Assembly: GCA_029167225.1 (NCBI GenBank)
Contig: JARFNK010000014.1
Coordinates: forward strand, 62,001-126,000
Direction of reading: 5' to 3'
DNA length: 64,000 nt
Source of the DNA: Sphingobium arseniciresistens
GTDB taxonomy: Bacteria > Pseudomonadota > Alphaproteobacteria > Sphingomonadales > Sphingomonadaceae
In this document: positions 8,315 through 16,514 of the stretch, in pieces
How the letters are laid out: every line of letters starts with the position of its first letter
How positions within the stretch are numbered: position 1 is the first letter of the stretch
Notes under the pieces: model-generated
Told to the model about the DNA's origin: nothing
Databases searched by the model: none
Seen by the model: only the letters and a program-made list of their open reading frames with translations
Translations under genes and position numbers: made by a program

Positions 8315-8905
8315 TCAGAGGCCTTGATCCAAATGGCTCTTCGCCAGCACCTTGATCTGTTGGCGCAGCAACTGCTTGATCGATCGCGCCCAGGGGGATG
8401 GGGATCGTCGCTCGAGCGAATACATGACGACGCCGACATGCTGTGGCGGCTCCGTGGCGCTGCTGCAGGGAAGTTCGCGGAGCAGACCTGCGTTCAGTTT
8501 TTTGGTGATCGCATAGGTGGATGAAAACCAGAGCGCGTCCGAACTGGCCGTGATGGCCGCGAGCGAGCCGAAATCCTCGATCACATTGACCGCCCCTTGC
8601 ATGCGGTCGCGGTTTTCCGCGGGAGCGGCAGGCCGGTCCAACTCGATCGCACGACCGGGAATTTGGCATCAGGGCATTCCCCCTGAAGCAGCGGATGACC
8701 GGCGCGCACGATGCCGCCGATCGGAAAAATGCCCCAGCGTCTCGATGCGCAGCCGGGGTGAATCGGAATGAAACCCCTCGTTGGTCACAAAGAACTCGAT
8801 CTCTCCCGTCAGCAGCAGCGCCCACAGCGCATCGGCGTCGCGCACGACGACATGGTTCGTCACCTCGGGCGCGGTCCTTCTGGCAGACCTCGCTGGACGA
8901 TCATG
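8315..8905 (-). pseudogene. Decayed LysR-type transcriptional regulator (effector domain only)
   Basis: Reading the minus strand, fragments of a LysR effector-binding domain occur in different frames. First comes TAPEVTNHVVVRDADALWAL...EFFVTNEGFHSDSPRLRIETLGHF (about 8875-8720). A frame change leads to P-I-G-G-I-V-R-A-G-H-P-L. A second change leads to VNVIEDFGSLAAITASSDAL through RQQIKVLAKSHLDQGL, ending at the TGA at 8315. The helix-turn-helix half is missing; the remnant abuts the stop of the thiamine-diphosphate enzyme at 8907. At least two frameshifts and a 5' deletion make it non-functional. It was probably the former regulator of the adjacent catabolic genes. Confidence 0.75.
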
Positions 8906-8906
8906 A

Positions 8907-10604
8907 TCAATAGGCGGCCCAGGAGGAATATTCCGCATAGTTCGGGGCCTCGGTCGCGTTCTTGTCCGCGTCCACGGGGATCTGGATGACGGCCGGCCTT
9001 CCGCAGGCCAGCGCGCGGGCGATAGCCGGTGCGATATCCTCGTCGCGCTCGACGAATTCGCCATGGGCGCCGAAACCCTCCGCGATCTTGTCGAAGCGGA
9101 CCTGCTTGCCCCAATGCGCTTCCGTTTCCGGCGAGCCTTCGCCAAAGGCCCGGCGATAGACGCCGACTTCCAGGCCCCAGGCATAGTCCGAGCTGATGAT
9201 GACGATCACCGGCAGCTTCTTGCGGACGGCCGTTTCCAGTTCCGAAATGTGGAACATGATCGAGGAATCGCCGGTGAGCAGCATGACCGGTCTTTTCCCG
9301 TCCGACGCGATGGCCGCGCCGATGGCATAGGGCAGGCCGGTGCCCAGATGACCCAGATTCTGGTTCCACATCACGTCATGCGGCGTCGCCTGCGAATAGG
9401 TCCAGGTGAAGATGGTAATGGAGCCGCCATCGCGCACCATGATGCCATCCTTGGGGAAGGCTTTGGTCGCTTCCGTCACCAGCCGCGCGGTGTGAACAGG
9501 AACCATGCCGCGCGGCGCCGTCTTTGCCAGATCGGCCTTGAACGCGGTCTGCTGCGCTCTCCATCGATCGAAATCCGCGGAGGGCGAACGCGGCGTATCG
9601 GCGAGCGCCTCCACAAGCTGAGGCACGACGTCGCGCAGGTCACCCAGCAATGGTACATGGATCTTGCGATTGACCCCGAAGGCCAGCGGATCGCGCTCGA
9701 TATAGATCCATTTGCGATGAGCGTCGCCCTTCGCCCAATGGCGGCCAAGGCCGAAATGCAGCGGCTCACCCAGTTCCGTGCCGATGGCGATGACGAGATC
9801 GGATGCGTCGACCGCTTCGTTGGCCGATGGGGAGAAGCCATAGGAGAAGGTCCGGTCCTCCATCCCCCTGATGAAGGGCGTGCCGCCGGAGGTCTGGATG
9901 ATGGGGCAGGCCATCGCCTGTGCCAGCGCGCCGACAGCATCATGGGCGCGCGCGGTGAAGACGCCATGGCCGACCAGCAGGATCGGCTGCTTCGCGCCCC
10001 TGGCGAGTTCCACCGCCTTCTCGATCATCGGGGCGCTCGCGGCCTGATGGACGAGGCGATAGTCCTCCGGCTTCGGGATCGGGGCCCAGTCGGGCATTTC
10101 CTGCAGGACATGCATGGGAATTTCGACATAGACCGGGCCGGGCTTCCCCGACTGGCACACGCGCAGCGCCTCCAGCATGACCTCGTCAGCCTGATGGGCA
10201 TATTCTATCACGCCGACATATTTCATCGCCGCTTCGAAATATTTGGGCTGGCTGATATATTGGATGCGGCCGCGCTTCACGCGATGCTCGGCCTCGCGGC
10301 CACGATTGCCGGCAAGGAAGATGGTGGGTGAATTCTCCTTCGCCGCGACGATCGCGGCTGCCGCCAGATTGGCGACGCCAGGCCCCATGGTGCCGAAGCA
10401 GACACCGGGCTTGCCCGTCATGCGGGACCATGCATCCGCCATGAAGGCGCCGGATTGCTCATGATGGGGGGCTACCACATTCCATCCGCGCGCCTCCGCC
10501 GTCACCGCCATATGCACGAAACCCGGATCGGGAATGCCGAACAGCGTGTTGATCCCCTCCGCTTCCAGCAGGTGCAGGATGCGTTCGTAAACCCGTGTGC
10601 CCAT
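8907..10604 (-). CDS. Thiamine-diphosphate-dependent enzyme, acetolactate synthase family
   Basis: The 565-residue protein has the three-domain layout of the ALS/benzoylformate decarboxylase/2-hydroxyacyl-CoA lyase superfamily. It has an N-terminal PYR domain with the catalytic Glu in H-H-E-Q-S-G near residue 50 and G-P-G-V-A-N-L. A central Rossmann-like domain follows, then a C-terminal PP domain with the cofactor motif G-D-S-S-I-M-F...S-D. The usual GDG...NN is varied to GDS...SD. It is not a biosynthetic ALS in context (no ilvN or ilvC). A carboligase or lyase acting on a hydroxyacyl or 2-keto acid is likely, with substrate unknown. ATG at 10604 follows AGAGGA; a TTG at 10610 is the alternative. 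Divergent from the SnoaL gene. Confidence 0.85.
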   Translation of the reverse strand: MGTRVYERILHLLEAEGINTLFGIPDPGFVHMAVTAEARGWNVVAPHHEQSGAFMADAWSRMTGKPGVCFGTMGPGVANLAAAAIVAAKENSPTIFLAGNRGREAEHRVKRGRIQYISQPKYFEAAMKYVGVIEYAHQADEVMLEALRVCQSGKPGPVYVEIPMHVLQEMPDWAPIPKPEDYRLVHQAASAPMIEKAVELARGAKQPILLVGHGVFTARAHDAVGALAQAMACPIIQTSGGTPFIRGMEDRTFSYGFSPSANEAVDASDLVIAIGTELGEPLHFGLGRHWAKGDAHRKWIYIERDPLAFGVNRKIHVPLLGDLRDVVPQLVEALADTPRSPSADFDRWRAQQTAFKADLAKTAPRGMVPVHTARLVTEATKAFPKDGIMVRDGGSITIFTWTYSQATPHDVMWNQNLGHLGTGLPYAIGAAIASDGKRPVMLLTGDSSIMFHISELETAVRKKLPVIVIISSDYAWGLEVGVYRRAFGEGSPETEAHWGKQVRFDKIAEGFGAHGEFVERDEDIAPAIARALACGRPAVIQIPVDADKNATEAPNYAEYSSWAAY

Positions 10605-10768
10605 CGTCAATCCTCTGCTTTTCTCGCTCCATGCGCGCCAGCGGATTTTCCTTCCGCCGAGAATCGCATGGCTGTCAGCTTATGCTAACAAGGTGTTCAG
10701 AAATACCATGGGCAGCTGTTGCATGTCGACGCAGCTTGGGGTTAGGAATGGTGGGTAAAGAAGAGAGG

Positions 10769-11269
10769 ATGACAAGGAAGATGCCGAGATTTACCCAGGA
10801 AACGGCCTTGTCCGCGATTGAAATCAACCAGCTTATGGCGGACTGGGGTTATGATCTCGACATCCATGGCGGAATGAACGTGGCGTCGCTCTGCACGCAG
10901 GATTGCCACTATCTGGTCGGCGGCGTGCTGCATCAGGGACATGAGCCCATCACCAAATTCTACGCGGCCCGCAACGAGCGTGTGGCGGCCCAGCAAAAGG
11001 ACGGAATTCGCACGCAGCGGCACACGATCACCAACCAGCGCCTGTCCTTCAACGATGCCGACAATGCCGGCGCTAAGTTCATCCTGGTGAACTATTCGGG
11101 CGAAGGAAAAGCGCCTGTGCTGAACCTTGTCGGCCCCACGATCGTCGCGGATTGCCGCATGGAGTTCCGCCGCGAAGCTGACGGCGAATGGCGTATTTCC
11201 CTGTTCGACAGCACGCCGATGTTCATCGGCAACGACCCGTTCCTGAACGCTGCCGTCATGAAGAAATAA
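10769..11269 (+). CDS. SnoaL/NTF2-like small protein
   Basis: The roughly 166-residue protein reads as one alpha+beta cone: an N-terminal helix (ALSAIEINQLMADWGYDLD), a Y-L-V-G-G strand, a Tyr/Arg-rich linker and long beta strands (AKFILVNYSGEG, DCRMEFRREADGEWRISLFDST). This is the pattern of NTF2-like proteins related to SnoaL and ring-hydroxylating dioxygenase beta subunits. Such proteins act as small cyclases, isomerases or binding partners. It is divergently transcribed from the thiamine-diphosphate enzyme across a 160-bp gap, so joint regulation is likely. In-frame ATG codons at 10748, 10769 and 10781 are all possible starts; 10769 has GAGAGG nearly adjacent, so the start is uncertain by a few residues. 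Confidence 0.75.
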   Translation: MTRKMPRFTQETALSAIEINQLMADWGYDLDIHGGMNVASLCTQDCHYLVGGVLHQGHEPITKFYAARNERVAAQQKDGIRTQRHTITNQRLSFNDADNAGAKFILVNYSGEGKAPVLNLVGPTIVADCRMEFRREADGEWRISLFDSTPMFIGNDPFLNAAVMKK

Positions 11270-11275
11270 AGATCA

Positions 11276-11306
11276 CCCCGGCGATGCGGCAAAGGTATCG
11301 CCGGGG
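11276..11306 (+). terminator. GC-rich stem-loop after the SnoaL-like gene
   Basis: CCCCGGCGAT at 11276-11285 pairs with ATCGCCGGGG at 11297-11306 around an 11-base loop, starting 7 bases after the stop codon. No T-run follows, so termination may be weak or factor-assisted. Confidence 0.6.
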
Positions 11307-11392
11307 CGAAACTTGATCATTGGTCATCGCGCTGCATTTGATCGGTTAAAGATCGTCGCTCGCTGGACGCCAATAGGAGAGGAAGCGGGGCC

Positions 11393-12205
11393 ATTCACCG
11401 TCTCGGCATCGAGCAACTGAGCGTCTTCAGCCTGCCACCGGTGGAGTATGTAACGCTGGCCGCCGATCTCGGCTGTAGCTGCATCTCGCTGGGGCTGGAG
11501 AGCGCAGGGATCAATCCGCACGGCTATCCGCCTTTTTCCCTGCGCCACGATCTGGCGCTGCGGCGCGAGACGAAGGCGGCGATGCGCGACCGGGAGATCG
11601 CGATCTCGCTCGGCGAGGGATGCCTGATCCGCCCCGGCGTCGGCGCGAAGGACATGGCCGCCGACATGGATATCCTTGCAGAACTGGGATGCGAGCGGAT
11701 CAACACGCTCAGCATCGACCGCGATCCCTCGCGCGGCCAGGACGAGTTCGCCATCCTGGCGGAAATGGTGGCCGAGCGCGGCATGGTCTCCACGATCGAA
11801 CTGGTGCCGATGCTGCCCGTAGGTACGCTGGACAAGGCTTTGGCGACGATCGCGCATGTCGGTCGCCCTGATTTCCGCCTGCTGCTCGATACCATGCACC
11901 TGCGGCGCCTGCGCATTACCGCCGATGACATCGCCGCGATCGACCCCGCCCTGATCGACTATGTGCAGCTGTGCGATGCGCCGGATGCACTGACCGACAA
12001 AGCCTATATGGACGCCGCCGTTCAAGAGCGGATGGTGCCGGGGGAAGGGGATGTGCCGCTGGCAGACTATATCGCGGTGCTGCCGCGCGAGGTTACCTAT
12101 GCGCTTGAAGTGCCGCTCCGCTCGCAGGCGGAGGCCGGCATTGGGCCGGAAGCCCGGATCGGCGCCTGTGTCGCGGCGGCCCGGCACCTACTGGGCGACG
12201 GCTGA
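11393..12205 (+). CDS. Sugar-phosphate isomerase/epimerase-like TIM barrel, apparent ATT start
   Basis: The frame encodes an AP-endonuclease-2-type TIM barrel with probable metal ligands in TIELVPM (Glu), LLLDTMHLRRL (Asp, His) and RMVPGEGDVPL. Homologous proteins open with a M-H-R-L-x-I-E-Q-L-x-V-F sequence. Here the same peptide HRLGIEQLSVFSLPPVEYV is encoded from 11396 with ATT at 11393 in the initiator position and a GAGGA site nine bases upstream. The first GTG, at 11441, would remove this conserved first strand. I therefore place the start at 11393. Either ATT is used at low efficiency or ATG has mutated and the gene is failing. It belongs with the SnoaL-like gene on the same strand; substrate unknown. 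Confidence 0.7.
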   Translation: MHRLGIEQLSVFSLPPVEYVTLAADLGCSCISLGLESAGINPHGYPPFSLRHDLALRRETKAAMRDREIAISLGEGCLIRPGVGAKDMAADMDILAELGCERINTLSIDRDPSRGQDEFAILAEMVAERGMVSTIELVPMLPVGTLDKALATIAHVGRPDFRLLLDTMHLRRLRITADDIAAIDPALIDYVQLCDAPDALTDKAYMDAAVQERMVPGEGDVPLADYIAVLPREVTYALEVPLRSQAEAGIGPEARIGACVAAARHLLGDG

Positions 12206-12312
12206 AATCTTCCCCGGGCTTCTGCAATCCCTTAACGAATGCACAGGCTGGCGAAGATGTTCTTGCGCAGATCCCAGACATTCTGGGCGTCCCGCGACCA
12301 GCTTCTCGCGCC

Positions 12313-14091
12313 CTAGCCGCTGACCGAATATTGCTCCACATCCTTGCGCCTGGCTTCCTTGTCCAGTTTCAGCGGCGCGCAGGACGAGAGACGGCCTTCG
12401 CTGTCGAAGATCAGGCACGCCCCGGTGCTCGACATGAAGCCGCTCTTGTCGCGCCCGCCAAAGGTGCGACCGACGATCTCCACGACGGTTCCGAATTCGG
12501 TCATGCCATTGGGCCCGGGTCGCGCAAAGCTGCGAATGCCGAGGATTTCGGTGGAAGAGCGCGTGCCCGGTTCCAGCTTCATCGACAACCCGAGATATGC
12601 TCGCCAGGCTTCGGATGCATTGATCGCCGACGCCACATTGCTGGCCTGAACAACGGCGGTGTCCAGCGGCAGCAGGTCTCCCGGATTGCCGGCGAAAGCC
12701 GTCGCCGCAAAGCTGAGCGCACTGATGCAGAGCCCGGCGGGGTCTGCGATCCGATCCCAGGCGATCTGCTCCTCGGCATAATGCAGGCCATCGGTCGGGA
12801 AGATGCGATGATAGCGAAAGGCCTCCATCCATGCATCCCGAATGCCATCGTCGTCGATGGGCACGAGCCGTAGGTCGGCGGATATCACGGCGCGCAGGAA
12901 GGTGAAGAAGCTGATGTCGAAGGGCGGGCAGTAATCCAGTGCGCGGATGAGCATCGTCTGGAAAATCCGTGCCGTCTTGCCTACGCGCAGCGCGATCTCG
13001 TCCGCCAGAGCAGGGGACAGGGCTCCTTCCGGCAATATCCCGGTGCCGTTCGTCGCAATCTCTATGAGGCGGGCGATGCGCCTGTTCGCAACGGCCCGGA
13101 ACGCCCGGTAGACCGCCTGCACCAGGACATTGCCCAACTCATGCGGTTCTTCGCCGACGGTATCATACATCAGGTTACCGGAGAGAGGCCGCAGCGTGTT
13201 CCCCATGCCCGATGTCTTGGCAAAGGTGCGTGCGAGCGAACTGAGGATGTCGAGCGCATCGATATTGGCGCGCGCGCTCCTGATCTGCTCGGCCACGAGA
13301 TTGCCGTAGCGGAAGCGCTGGAAGATCGCGATCAGGTCGGCAAAGGCTTCGTGAAACGCCAGGACGTCGCGATTGGTGGGCGTGACGAAATAGGGCTTCA
13401 CCGCATCGAGCAGCGCGTGGGTCATCTCATGCACGATCACGTCATGGGAGAGGGCCGTGAACACGCGGCTGCCCGGCGGATAGCCGACCGCGTCCTGCTT
13501 GGCATTGAAATAGCCGAAGGCGATCCGGGCATTGTCGCGGTCGTACCAGGCCTGCGCTTCCTCCATCGCCCAGGGGTGGAGTTCGAAGCAGGGGCAAAGC
13601 TGCCATTTTTCGGTGCCGTCGTCCTCCACCCCGGCGGGGCGCAAGCCAAGCGCGATTTCCCGTCCAAGCGACCGGCGGAAGGTGATATAGAGGTCGGAGG
13701 CGACGGCATAGACCATCTGGACGATGAAGCGCGGGTCCGAAAGCGAGGGCGCATAGCCGCCGTCCGCCAGGTTGGCCGGGCTGTCCGGCTTCATGTCGAA
13801 CAGTTCGCGCTGCTTGTCCCAAGGGGCGCCGGTGGGCAGCACGACGGAAAAGCGTTCACCGCGCAGTGCCGAGCGATCCTGCGTCATCGTGAGTGGTTCG
13901 AAGGGGACCGCGATGGTGACGATCCCGCCCCGCTGGTTGCGGATCGAGGTGTCAACGGCATAGGCCCGCATGGACCGCATCGCTGGATAGTCCTGCAGCG
14001 ACGGGGCATTAGCCGCGGCGCTGGGGCCCGCCGAGCGGACTTCATGCAGCACCCGTGCCGATACCGTGACGAGGCCTGCCTCCCCAGTCAT
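12313..14091 (-). CDS. HEXXH zinc metallopeptidase (gluzincin-like)
   Basis: The 592-residue protein carries H221-E-M-T-H225 and a second motif H-E248-A-F-A-D 22 residues later. This is the thermolysin/gluzincin arrangement of two zinc histidines plus a downstream glutamate. No signal peptide or membrane helix is evident, so it is probably cytoplasmic. It is the last gene of the five-gene protease/lipase operon, and its ATG overlaps the stop of the caspase-like gene (ATGA). After the TAG at 12313-12315 the same frame stays open for 26 codons, reading WSRDAQNVWDLRKNIFASL, to a TAA at 12232. The native C-terminus may once have been there. Substrates are unknown. Confidence 0.82.
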   Translation of the reverse strand: MTGEAGLVTVSARVLHEVRSAGPSAAANAPSLQDYPAMRSMRAYAVDTSIRNQRGGIVTIAVPFEPLTMTQDRSALRGERFSVVLPTGAPWDKQRELFDMKPDSPANLADGGYAPSLSDPRFIVQMVYAVASDLYITFRRSLGREIALGLRPAGVEDDGTEKWQLCPCFELHPWAMEEAQAWYDRDNARIAFGYFNAKQDAVGYPPGSRVFTALSHDVIVHEMTHALLDAVKPYFVTPTNRDVLAFHEAFADLIAIFQRFRYGNLVAEQIRSARANIDALDILSSLARTFAKTSGMGNTLRPLSGNLMYDTVGEEPHELGNVLVQAVYRAFRAVANRRIARLIEIATNGTGILPEGALSPALADEIALRVGKTARIFQTMLIRALDYCPPFDISFFTFLRAVISADLRLVPIDDDGIRDAWMEAFRYHRIFPTDGLHYAEEQIAWDRIADPAGLCISALSFAATAFAGNPGDLLPLDTAVVQASNVASAINASEAWRAYLGLSMKLEPGTRSSTEILGIRSFARPGPNGMTEFGTVVEIVGRTFGGRDKSGFMSSTGACLIFDSEGRLSSCAPLKLDKEARRKDVEQYSVSG

Positions 14092-16505
14092 GCCGGCGCG
14101 CCGAACAAGGGCGCCGTGGTGAACAGGGCAGAGCCCTCCAGCAGCGGTTGCTGGGGATCGCCCTGCATTTCCTTGGCGATCGCGGCAAAGGCGTCCTGCG
14201 CGCTCAAGGCCGCGCCTTGTCCGCGCAGCACACGGGTCGCCGCGCGCGTGAACAGGCCCGATCCATTGTCTTCCATCGCGGACTCATGCGGCAGACAAGC
14301 GCAGAAGGTGAGGTAGGGCAGATCCGCACCATAGCTTGCCGTAGGCATCGACCGTTTTTGCGAACGTGCATAGGCCTTCCGCGCGATCTCGTCGGGCAGG
14401 GATACGCTGCGGCGGCGCAGGCGAGGGGGCTCGGCCAGCGCCATGCGGCTGCTGCGGCCGGAGTGGCAGAAATCGTGAAAGCGGATCAGCTTCACGCCCT
14501 GCGGCGCGGCGAGCAGCGCGGGCCATTCATCGTCGATGATGAGGCCGCCATCCTTCCAGTCGATGGCGACCAGCGCCTCATCCTTGGTGTCGGCGAACTG
14601 GTTGTCGGCAAGCTCATCGCCATCGACGTCGAGCACCTGCGATCCGTGCGAGGACACATGCAGCATCACGCTGTCACCCGCCCGGCTGCGTTGCAGCACA
14701 TTCCTGATCGCATCGCGGATCTCGTCGGCATTGGCATCGGTGAGGACGTGCGGATCGAACCCCTGCGCACGGAAGGTTTCTGCCCAGGTCTTGGCATCAT
14801 TGACGCAGCCGAACAGCGCCATGCCGTCGGGAAAGGCATTGTTGCCGATGCAAAGCGCGATTTTCTGCGGCCCCACACGGATCGAACCGCCGGCGTTTGG
14901 CGCCGTACCGTCGGATATGGCGGTTCCGCCGACGATGGCGGGGGCTTCGACTAGCGGCTGTGGCGCCGGCGTCGTCTGACGGAAAAGCTCCTGCGGGATC
15001 CCGTAATAATTCGGTTCCGATATCGCGCGGGCAAGCCGTGGCTCTCCCCCCGGAAAAGCGGGGGACACGGGCTTCGTCAGCGGGATGCCCAGTATCCGGC
15101 GCAGGACGCTTTCCATCGTGGGCGCGTCATTATCGAAGCCGCCATGGGTGCGCGATGCCGATGCGCTGTCGAGTGGGGCGCTGCCGGACGTCGGGGACAG
15201 GAAGATGCGACCTGCGAACGCCTTTTGCACCTTGGCGTCGGTGCGCTGGAAATCCTCCATCCCAAGGATCGCGGCGTCATCCTCTTCCTCGAAGGCGCGG
15301 GAAACGAGGTACAGGAGTGACTTGCGATAGACCCCGCCGCAATTGTCTGCCCGCTCCGCCTCGCGGGAGAGGCCAAAGATCGTAGCCTGCGCGATCTTGT
15401 CGCCAAAGAGCGGCAACAGCTTGGCGTGGAACAACGCGTTGGTGACGGCAGGCGCAAGCAGATGGAACTGCTTTACCTTGAACTTGCGCGCGGACAGGAC
15501 CGGCAGGAGATGGGCGTGGAAGATGGAGCCGGCGCTGTGGCCGATGGCGAAGATCTCCGTGGGGTTGCTCCACTTCGCGGCGAGCTTGTCGGCAAACAGC
15601 TGTGCGCCGCCGTTCGTGCTGCTGGACCGCTCCGCGCTGTCCTTCATCCCGCGCCAGAGCAGCCGTCCGACCCCTTGGCCAAGCCGCTCGACCACGGGAT
15701 CGGTGGTGTAGTCCCAGATGTCCCGCGTCATTGCCCGGCCGCGCCGCTGCTCGACCTCGAGGATCTGCCAGAAGGTCTCGAGACCGCCGGTTTCCCAGAT
15801 GAAGAACAGCGGGTAGACCCCATGCGCCAACCACCAGCGATGATAAGCCCATGCCATGGCGAGGCCATAGCGCTCGTTGGTCAGGCCGCCATGTGCATAG
15901 AGCATCAGCTTGTAGCCGCCTGCCTTGCACTTCTCGGCGATGTTGGCGACGATGGCGTCAAGATCGGCTTCGGTGGTGGTGGCTATACCGTCATCGGAAA
16001 GCTGTCCCTTGCGCAGGTTGATGACGTGGGGTGCGAGCGCGCGCAGCTGCTCCGGCGACCCGCTGAACGCGCCTGGATCGCGGAAGGGCGGCCAGGGGGC
16101 TGGTACGGGCGCCGCCGGCTGCGGCGGCACAGCGCGGCTGGTCTTTTCTGGAACGAACCGGTTGGGGCTGCCTTCCACGGCGCTGAGAAATGATGGCAGG
16201 GCCGTGTCGCCCCCCTTGTTCCAGGACGCAAGGAAGTCATTGAGATCGTAGAGCAGCTTTTCTTGCCCAACTGTGAGATCGTCGCCGGTTACGCCATCCA
16301 GCATCACAATGACGTCGATTGGCACCTCGCGGGCTATCGGCCGCCGGCTGGCGATCAATTCCCCCTCGATCGTCAGCAGATAATGACTGAGCGCATTGTC
16401 CGCAGTCGGCCCCGAATATTGCTGGATGAATTCCGCGGCGGGGATGTTTCCCTTCACCTTCTTGACCTTGATCCAGTCCGCACCCTTGGCAGCGTTCGTT
16501 GTCAT
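14088..16505 (-). CDS. Alpha/beta-hydrolase fused to caspase-like (C14) peptidase
   Basis: The 805-residue protein has two enzymes in one chain. Residues ~150-420 form an alpha/beta-hydrolase with L-Y-A-H-G-G, the nucleophile elbow G-H-S324-A-G-S, and W-E-T-G. After a linker (~430-545), residues ~546-800 form a caspase-fold peptidase. It starts KIALCIGNNAF and has the p20 signature GCVNDAKTW, catalytic His620 in VSSHGSQ and catalytic Cys680 in HDFCHSGRSSR. The p10-like segment is TFCACLPHESAMED...GLFT. Such metacaspase/orthocaspase peptidases usually cleave after Arg or Lys. There is no signal peptide. It starts 10 bp after the large membrane protein and overlaps the metallopeptidase gene, so co-expression is near certain. 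The coupling of a lipase/esterase-type fold and a caspase is unusual. Confidence 0.88.
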   Translation of the reverse strand: MTTNAAKGADWIKVKKVKGNIPAAEFIQQYSGPTADNALSHYLLTIEGELIASRRPIAREVPIDVIVMLDGVTGDDLTVGQEKLLYDLNDFLASWNKGGDTALPSFLSAVEGSPNRFVPEKTSRAVPPQPAAPVPAPWPPFRDPGAFSGSPEQLRALAPHVINLRKGQLSDDGIATTTEADLDAIVANIAEKCKAGGYKLMLYAHGGLTNERYGLAMAWAYHRWWLAHGVYPLFFIWETGGLETFWQILEVEQRRGRAMTRDIWDYTTDPVVERLGQGVGRLLWRGMKDSAERSSSTNGGAQLFADKLAAKWSNPTEIFAIGHSAGSIFHAHLLPVLSARKFKVKQFHLLAPAVTNALFHAKLLPLFGDKIAQATIFGLSREAERADNCGGVYRKSLLYLVSRAFEEEDDAAILGMEDFQRTDAKVQKAFAGRIFLSPTSGSAPLDSASASRTHGGFDNDAPTMESVLRRILGIPLTKPVSPAFPGGEPRLARAISEPNYYGIPQELFRQTTPAPQPLVEAPAIVGGTAISDGTAPNAGGSIRVGPQKIALCIGNNAFPDGMALFGCVNDAKTWAETFRAQGFDPHVLTDANADEIRDAIRNVLQRSRAGDSVMLHVSSHGSQVLDVDGDELADNQFADTKDEALVAIDWKDGGLIIDDEWPALLAAPQGVKLIRFHDFCHSGRSSRMALAEPPRLRRRSVSLPDEIARKAYARSQKRSMPTASYGADLPYLTFCACLPHESAMEDNGSGLFTRAATRVLRGQGAALSAQDAFAAIAKEMQGDPQQPLLEGSALFTTAPLFGAPA

Positions 16506-16514
16506 GGCATTCTC

